From the NCBI RefSeq assembly GCF_014837065.1, contig NZ_JACSPP010000006.1:1-64000 (forward strand): 64,000 nt of DNA, written 5' to 3'. Below the pieces are notes generated by a model. That model was not told the DNA's origin and ran no database searches. It saw nothing but the letters and a program-made list of their open reading frames with translations. Numbering within the stretch: position 1 is the stretch's first letter; each line of letters begins with the position of its first letter. Shown one piece after another: positions 59,355 through 64,000 of this stretch. This DNA comes from Phocaeicola intestinalis (GTDB lineage: Bacteria > Bacteroidota > Bacteroidia > Bacteroidales > Bacteroidaceae). Position numbers and translations under genes: made by a program.

Positions 59355-60590
59355 ATGAAGAGTACATTTTCAGTTATCTACTACCTCAAGCGTCAGGTAG
59401 TGAAAAAGGACGGGACAGTTCCCGTCATGGGACGCATCACGGTGGACGGCAGCCAGACGCAGTTCAGTTGCAAACTGACCGTCGATCCCAAGCTGTGGGA
59501 CACCAAAGGCGGACGTGTCACGGGCAGAAGTACGGCAGCACTGGAAACGAACCGTATGCTTGACAAGATGCGTGTACGCATCAACAAGCACTATCAGGAA
59601 ATCATGGAACGTGACAACTTCGTCACGGCGGAGAAGGTAAAAAACGCTTTTCTCGGACTGGAACACCGCTATCACACTTTGATGCAGGTATTCCAGCAGC
59701 ACAACGAGGATTACGCCAAGCAGGTAGAGGCAGGCATGAAAGCCAAAGCCTCGTTTGTCAAATATAAGAGCGTTTACAAACACCTTCAAGAGTTCCTTTC
59801 CATCCGTTACCATGTAAAGGACATCGCATTGAAGGAACTTACTCCAGCCTTTATCTCTGACTTCGAGATGTTCCTGCGCACGGACAAGCACTGCCGTACC
59901 AATACCGTGTGGCAGTATGTCAGCCCGCTTAGGACTATGGTGTTCATCGCCATCAACAACGAATGGTTGACACGTGACCCGTTCAGGGAGTATGAAGCCA
60001 AGAAAGAGGAAACGACACGCAGCTTTCTGACAAAAGATGAGATCCACTTGCTAATGGACGCCAAATTGAAAAACGCCAAGCAGGAACTATACCGCGACCT
60101 CTATCTGTTCTGCACTTTCACCGGCCTGTCATTCGCAGATATGCGTAACCTGACGGAAGACAATATCCGCATCTATTTCGATGAACATGAATGGATAAAC
60201 ATCAACCGCCAGAAGACTGGCGTGGTGTCCAATATCCGCCTGCTCGACATAGCGAAACACATCATCGACAAATACCGTGGTCTGTGCGAAAACGGCAGGA
60301 TATTTCCCGTTCCGCATTACAATACCTGCCTGCAAGGAATCCGTGCCGTCGCCAAGCGTTGCGGCATCACCAAGCATATCACATGGCATCAAAGCCGACA
60401 TACGGCAGCCACGACGGTGTTCCTCTCCAACGGTGTACCCATCGAAACGGTAAGTTCCATGTTGGGACACAAGAGCATAAAGACAACGCAGATATACGCG
60501 AAAATCACCAAGGAGAAACTCAACCAAGACATGGAGAACCTTGCTGCGAAGTTGAACACGATTGAGGAATTTGCGGGTTGCACTATCTAA
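59355..60590 (+). CDS. IntDOT-like tyrosine integrase of a conjugative transposon
   Basis: From the ATG at 59355 the product is 411 residues, the length of IntDOT, starting MKSTFSVIYYLKRQ. The catalytic domain has FTGLSFADMRNL near residue 258, with Ser where most tyrosine recombinases have the first Arg; this substitution is known for IntDOT. HQSRHTAATT (HxxR) lies near residue 345 and GHKSIKTTQIYAKI near 370 holds the nucleophilic Tyr. It integrates and excises the element. An upstream extension of the frame from 59277 is not needed. Confidence 0.93.
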   Translation: MKSTFSVIYYLKRQVVKKDGTVPVMGRITVDGSQTQFSCKLTVDPKLWDTKGGRVTGRSTAALETNRMLDKMRVRINKHYQEIMERDNFVTAEKVKNAFLGLEHRYHTLMQVFQQHNEDYAKQVEAGMKAKASFVKYKSVYKHLQEFLSIRYHVKDIALKELTPAFISDFEMFLRTDKHCRTNTVWQYVSPLRTMVFIAINNEWLTRDPFREYEAKKEETTRSFLTKDEIHLLMDAKLKNAKQELYRDLYLFCTFTGLSFADMRNLTEDNIRIYFDEHEWININRQKTGVVSNIRLLDIAKHIIDKYRGLCENGRIFPVPHYNTCLQGIRAVAKRCGITKHITWHQSRHTAATTVFLSNGVPIETVSSMLGHKSIKTTQIYAKITKEKLNQDMENLAAKLNTIEEFAGCTI

Positions 60591-60601
60591 AAAGAGAAGC
60601 C

Positions 60602-60964
60602 ATGACACGAGGAATCATCATCATAGAGGACAAGATGGTCAGCGTAACCGGTAACGATGTTTGGATGACCGCCGGAGAAATCGCAGGACTGTTCCACACG
60701 GGAGTCCCGACAGTGAACGCCACCATCAAAGCCATCCGCAAGTCGGACGTGCTGAACGATTACGAGGTATGCCGTTACATACAACTTGAAAACGGTCTGT
60801 ACGCGGATGTCTATTCAATTGAAATCATCATCCCCATTGCCTTCAGGCTGAACACCTACTGCACCCACGTGTTCCGTACATGGTTAGTTGGCAAAGCACT
60901 ATCTAAGGAAAAGCGGCAGGCATACGTGATGTTCATACAGAACGGCAAAGCCGGGTATTGTTGA
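60602..60964 (+). CDS. RhuM-like / HTH protein of the conjugative element
   Basis: From the ATG at 60602, 120 residues. A winged-helix-like start (NDVWMTAGEIAGLFHTGVPTVNATIKAIRKS) is followed by DYEVCRYIQLENGLYADVYSIEIIIPIAFRLN, which resembles RhuM/KilA-type proteins. It lies 11 bases after the integrase stop and is probably co-transcribed. The role is unknown; a DNA-binding accessory for excision or regulation is likely. Confidence 0.75.
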   Translation: MTRGIIIIEDKMVSVTGNDVWMTAGEIAGLFHTGVPTVNATIKAIRKSDVLNDYEVCRYIQLENGLYADVYSIEIIIPIAFRLNTYCTHVFRTWLVGKALSKEKRQAYVMFIQNGKAGYC

Positions 60965-60987
60965 ACACAAATATAGATAACTAAAAA

Positions 60988-61027
60988 GGAAACGGGCAAC
61001 TCCATCGGGGCTGTCCGTTTCCTTTTT
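60988..61027 (+). terminator. Terminator of the integrase operon
   Basis: GGAAACGG (60988-60995) and CCGTTTCC (61015-61022) followed by TTTTT. It lies between convergent genes. Confidence 0.8.
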
Positions 61028-61043
61028 CATTTTCTTGTCTTCT

Positions 61044-61349
61044 TTATCCCAACGGCTTGCGGTAATTTGCTTCTAACAGTTCGCGAAGTCCCGATTCGGG
61101 ATAAAGTACCTTGCCCGCCAAGAGGATAAAGGGTAGTACCCTGTTGTTGCGGTACTCCTGCAAGGTACGGCGGCTCACACGGAGCAAGTCTGCCACTTCC
61201 TTGTCCGTCAGGTAACGCTCCCCATCCAGCGGCGGACGGTAGCCTTCCAAAAACGTGGAGAGCCATCTGGAACCTTTGCGCATATTCTGCACCACGGTGG
61301 CAATCGGCTCGTCCTCCATCGTGAGGATTTCATCGTTCTCGTTCATCAT
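61044..61349 (-). CDS. Excisionase-type HTH protein, leftward 2
   Basis: From the ATG at 61349, 101 residues with a MerR/excisionase-like HTH_17 motif (YLTDKEVADLLRVSRRTLQEYRNNRVLPFILLAGKVLYPES, about residues 50-90). It follows the next HTH gene by 34 bases on the same strand. A TTG start at 61382 is less likely. It probably helps element excision or controls its transfer genes. Confidence 0.8.
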   Translation of the reverse strand: MMNENDEILTMEDEPIATVVQNMRKGSRWLSTFLEGYRPPLDGERYLTDKEVADLLRVSRRTLQEYRNNRVLPFILLAGKVLYPESGLRELLEANYRKPLG

Positions 61350-61383
61350 AACTTCGGATTCAGTGGATTGTAAATAAATCAAT

Positions 61384-61689
61384 TTATTTGCCGCCGGGAT
61401 AAAGCGTGCCGATAAGCGGAATCAGCCGTTTGACCTCCTCCGGCTTGTAATAGAACCTGCGGTTTATCTGCGAATAGCCGATAAGCCTCCTGTCACGTAA
61501 CGCCTGTAATGTGCGCGGGCTGATTCTCAACTGCCCGCAGACCTCCTCGCCCGTGAGCCATCTTTCCAGCCTCCTGCCGTCGCCCTTGCTTCTCAGGGCG
61601 GCGACTTTCTCCGAGAGGGCGTTGAATGACGCCAGCATCATCTCGAAGGTCTTTTTCTCGATAGATACGATTTCCATATTCAAATACAT
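61384..61689 (-). CDS. Excisionase-type HTH protein, leftward 1
   Basis: 101 residues from the ATG at 61689 or 97 from the ATG at 61677 (MEIVSIEKKTFEMMLASF), the usual start in CTnDOT-like elements. HTH_17 motif: LTGEEVCGQLRISPRTLQALRDRRLIGYSQINRRFYYKPEEV. On the minus strand a TACCTTTG -7 box near 61712-61705 precedes it. Confidence 0.85.
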   Translation of the reverse strand: MYLNMEIVSIEKKTFEMMLASFNALSEKVAALRSKGDGRRLERWLTGEEVCGQLRISPRTLQALRDRRLIGYSQINRRFYYKPEEVKRLIPLIGTLYPGGK

Positions 61690-61885
61690 TTAGAGTTTGC
61701 CGCAAAGGTAACGAGGCCGTCCTTAAACCGTGCCGTTTTCCACTGAAAGGCAGCATGTTTCGCCGTCTGTCCGGGTTACGGAGCCATTTCCAATAAAAAT
61801 CTTACGTGAGTCACGTAGTGAGCTGTTAAAGCCCCTTTTGTTTATTGCCGAATTTTGCCGCAGAAACAACAAAAGACAACCGGAT

Positions 61886-62242
61886 ATGAAAGTGATAACA
61901 ATGGAAAGTTCCGCCTTTACCGCCCTGATGGAACAGATAGCCGAAATAGCGGCACACGTGCGTGCCGTTTCCGGCGAAAGGAAGGAAGAAGCCGCCGACA
62001 GGCTGCTCACCACCCGCGAAGCGGCGCACCTGCTGAACGTGAGTACCCGTACCCTCCAGCGTATGCGCAGCGAACAACGCATCGCCTATGTCGTGCTACG
62101 CGGCAAATGCCGCTACCGCCAGTCGGAAATAGACCGCCTGCTTGCGGACTGCACCGTCATGGAGGATGCAGTGACACCCAAAGACCTGAAACATAACCAC
62201 ACGCTGCGCACGGGCGGCAAACCCAAAGGAAGGAGGACATAA
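61886..62242 (+). CDS. Excisionase-type HTH protein, rightward 1
   Basis: From the ATG at 61886, 118 residues. Helical N-terminus (MESSAFTALMEQIAEIAAHV), then HTH_17 (LLTTREAAHLLNVSTRTLQRMRSEQRIAYVVLRGKCRYRQSEI). It is divergent from the 61384-61689 gene across a 196-base control region. It corresponds in form to the Xis2-type proteins of CTnDOT. A GTG-started extension to 61730 crosses the promoter region and is rejected. Confidence 0.85.
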   Translation: MKVITMESSAFTALMEQIAEIAAHVRAVSGERKEEAADRLLTTREAAHLLNVSTRTLQRMRSEQRIAYVVLRGKCRYRQSEIDRLLADCTVMEDAVTPKDLKHNHTLRTGGKPKGRRT

Positions 62243-62245
62243 CGT

Positions 62246-62596
62246 ATGGAACTGCTTACCCGAAACAATTTCGAGAACTGGATGCGGAAGCTGATGGAAC
62301 GGCTCGACCGGCAGGATGAACTGTTGCTTTCCTTGCAGCCGTCCGGCAAAGCCCCGAATCCGCTGGAAAGTATAAAGATGTTCGACAACCAAGACCTCTG
62401 TATGCTGCTCCAGATTAGCAAGCGCACCCTGCAACGCTACCGCAGCATCGGCGCGTTGCCGTACAAGACGCTCGGCAAAAAGACCTATTACAGTGAAGAG
62501 GACGTGCTGAAGTTCCTCTCCGAACATGTAAAGGATTTCCGCAAGGAAGATATAGCCTTCTACAAGGCGCGTATCCATAATTTCTTTAATAAATAA
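62246..62596 (+). CDS. Excisionase-type HTH protein, rightward 2
   Basis: A 116-residue protein with N-terminal helix (LLTRNNFENWMRKLMERLDRQDELL) and HTH_17 (MFDNQDLCMLLQISKRTLQRYRSIGALPYKTLGKKTYYSEEDV). It starts 3 bases after the previous gene, so the two are translated together. It is the second of the Xis2c/Xis2d-like pair. Confidence 0.85.
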   Translation: MELLTRNNFENWMRKLMERLDRQDELLLSLQPSGKAPNPLESIKMFDNQDLCMLLQISKRTLQRYRSIGALPYKTLGKKTYYSEEDVLKFLSEHVKDFRKEDIAFYKARIHNFFNK

Positions 62597-62615
62597 CCCA
62601 TTAAACATTTTTCAA

Positions 62616-64000
62616 ATGGCAAAGAAAAAGACAGAAAAGGATGTGCTGATAGTCCGCGACGAGAAAACGGGCGAGATCAGCGTGGTAGCCGGGCTGGATG
62701 CCGACGGCTCTCCCAGGCGCACCCCCGCGAAAGCGGAGAACGCACAGAGTTTCCTGCAATTCGACCGACACGGTGATGTGCTAGACAACTTCTTCAGGAA
62801 CTTCTACCGGCAGTGCAAGGAACCCAGCCGCTTCGGTTTCTACCGCATCGCGGCAGACCAGGCCGACCATCTGCTGGAGGTCATCAAGGACTTACTGAAA
62901 GACCCTGAAGCCAACAAGGAACTGCTTGCGCCCCACAAGGTGGACACTTCCGGCTACGAAAAGCAGGTGAAGGAAGAACAGACGACTGAAAAACCGGAAC
63001 AAACGGAACAGAAACAGGAAGAACAACCGAAAGAAACCCAAAAACAGGAAAACATGGAACAGAAGCAGGAACAGAATCAGGAAAGCCCGCAGCAACAGGC
63101 GCAGGGCAGACGGGGCTACCAGCCCATTGACGAGAGCAAAATCAACTGGCAGGAGTTGGAAGAGAAATGGGGCGTGAAGCGCGCCGACCTCGAAAAGTCC
63201 GGCGACCTCCAGAAAATGCTCAACTACGGCAAGTCCGACTTGGTAAAGGTGTCGCCCAATTTCGGCGGCGAATCCTTCGACCTTGATGCCCGCCTCTCCT
63301 TCAAGAAAGACGGTGAAGGCAATATCAGCCTCGTGCCGCACTTTATCCGCAAGGAGCAGAAACTCGACGAATACAAGGGACACAAGTTCTCCGACGAGGA
63401 CAGAAAGAACCTGCGCGAAACGGGCAACATGGGCAGGAAGGTGGATCTGGTGGACAAGGAAACAGGCGAGATTATTCCTTCCTACATCAGCATCGACCGG
63501 AAGACAAACGAGATTACCGATGTCTCCGCGAACAGGGTACGTATTCCGGAGCGTATCGGCAAGACGGAAATCACCAAGCAGGAGCAGGATATGCTCCGCG
63601 CCGGCCTGCCCGTGCGCGACAAACTCATTGAGCGCAACGACGGCAGGAAATTCGTCACCACCCTGCAAGTGAACGTAGAGCAGCGCGGAGTGGAGTTCGT
63701 GCCGGGAACGGGCAAGTCGCCTCGTACAGCCCAGACTATTGAAGAAAAGAACAATCCCAAACAAATGCAAGGACAAGCACAGGGTGCGGGAAATACGTCA
63801 TCTACCCAAAAAGAGCAACGCCGCAATACATGGACAAACGCCGACGGCAGCATCCGCCCCATCAGCAAATGGAGCGGTGTGGACTTCACCGACCAGCAAA
63901 AAGCCGACTATGCGGCAGGCAAAGCGGTGAAATTAGAGAACGTAACCGACAAACAAGGCTTCCACGCCACGATGTACATCAAGTTCAACCCGGAGAAAGG
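62616..64000 (+). CDS. DUF4099/DUF3945-domain protein of the conjugative element (3' end outside the window)
   Basis: An open frame from the ATG at 62616 to the window end, 461 codons without stop. The N-terminal part (about 1-110; KSFLQF-like and DHLLEVIKDLLKDPE helices) is followed by a Gln/Glu/Lys-rich low-complexity linker (about 115-165), then INWQELEEKWGVKRADLEKSGDLQKML (DUF4099) and DUF3945 units (GHKFSDEDRKNLRETGNMGRKVDL; KTEITKQEQDMLRAGLPVRDKL). Such proteins are standard in Bacteroides conjugative elements just after the HTH genes; the function is unknown. Confidence 0.88.
   Translation, partial: MAKKKTEKDVLIVRDEKTGEISVVAGLDADGSPRRTPAKAENAQSFLQFDRHGDVLDNFFRNFYRQCKEPSRFGFYRIAADQADHLLEVIKDLLKDPEANKELLAPHKVDTSGYEKQVKEEQTTEKPEQTEQKQEEQPKETQKQENMEQKQEQNQESPQQQAQGRRGYQPIDESKINWQELEEKWGVKRADLEKSGDLQKMLNYGKSDLVKVSPNFGGESFDLDARLSFKKDGEGNISLVPHFIRKEQKLDEYKGHKFSDEDRKNLRETGNMGRKVDLVDKETGEIIPSYISIDRKTNEITDVSANRVRIPERIGKTEITKQEQDMLRAGLPVRDKLIERNDGRKFVTTLQVNVEQRGVEFVPGTGKSPRTAQTIEEKNNPKQMQGQAQGAGNTSSTQKEQRRNTWTNADGSIRPISKWSGVDFTDQQKADYAAGKAVKLENVTDKQGFHATMYIKFNPEK

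Larger units (their letters stand above)
59030..64000. mobile_element. Left part of a CTnDOT-like integrative conjugative element
   Basis: From near 59030 the content changes to element genes: IntDOT-like integrase, RhuM-like protein, four small HTH proteins in two divergent pairs and the DUF4099/DUF3945 protein, as at the integrase end of Bacteroides conjugative transposons. The base composition is also richer in G and C than the preceding region. The exact left end lies between about 58985 and 59035 but cannot be fixed by eye. The 325 bases before the integrase have no gene; GTGAGTT...AACTCAC near 59231 is a small hairpin. The element continues beyond the window. Confidence 0.8.

Noticed and set aside
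61730-61885. N-terminal extension of the rightward HTH protein from a GTG at 61730
   Set aside because: The extension covers the divergent control region and its residues do not resemble the family; the ATG at 61886 gives the normal size.
1-64000. CRISPR array
   Set aside because: No regularly spaced repeats of 25-40 bases and no cas genes were seen; the repeats found are palindromic intergenic elements.

Overview
The window reads as a chromosome segment of a gut Bacteroidaceae member (Bacteroides or Phocaeicola type). The evidence is a SusC/SusD pair with a TlpA-like partner, DUF3836, GH97, a PL29_N-type surface lipoprotein, an IntDOT-type integrase, and promoters of the Bacteroides form (TTTG, 19-21 bases, TAnnTTTG). 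No rRNA operon or CRISPR array was seen.

Positions 1-13,930 are a leftward defense island: XRE regulator, hsdM, a DUF1016/YhcG-type nuclease, hsdS, a two-gene cassette (small membrane protein plus a protein I place in the LPO_1073/Vpar_1526 family), a remnant of a second hsdR, mcrB, mcrC, a complete hsdR, and an AbiH-family gene. Type I and type IV restriction genes are interleaved. The two cassette proteins share a 13-residue motif, QxQxAG[DN]N[AS]xQxQ, found three times, which suggests motif-based assembly. This is my main candidate for an undescribed system.

Positions 14,197-21,898 are a compact integrated element between two tRNA(CAU) copies: tyrosine integrase, two unknown proteins, an SF2-like helicase with a non-standard P-loop, small envelope genes (one frameshifted), a zeta-toxin-like kinase with a likely antitoxin, and a nucleotidyltransferase fragment. 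The left tRNA copy carries a 32-nt hairpin in its D-loop, but keeps a compensated T-stem, a promoter and a terminator.

Positions 22,000-29,500 hold a calcium-type P-ATPase, ribF, a fusion of an ECF sigma factor to a membrane segment and an outer-membrane beta-barrel, a SAM methyltransferase, a scar of a second ribF, and a toxin-antitoxin pair with a frameshifted toxin. The sigma-barrel gene and the methyltransferase share an upstream motif (TGCAGTCTTT, exactly 10 bases, CTTATCATAT), a candidate promoter of this sigma factor.

Positions 29,800-42,600 hold a SusC/SusD/TlpA/lipoprotein operon, a candidate small RNA, several palindromic repeats, small lipoproteins with a shared upstream region, a higBA pair and a GH97 enzyme. 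Positions 42,700-47,300 look like one operon: DUF3836, a CPBP protease, four DUF2975 paralogs, a small membrane protein and a Cro/CI-type regulator, behind a consensus promoter flanked by two TATCG-N5-CGATA palindromes.

Positions 47,400-57,500 are mostly housekeeping: DEAD-box helicase, flippase, ruvB, a ferredoxin-flavodoxin protein, mnmA, an OmpA-family protein, a lone tyrosine recombinase and an unknown protein. From 57,824 a collagen-like surface lipoprotein gene appears cut off by the left end of an integrative conjugative element (IntDOT-like integrase, excision/regulatory HTH proteins, DUF4099/DUF3945 protein), which runs past the window end.
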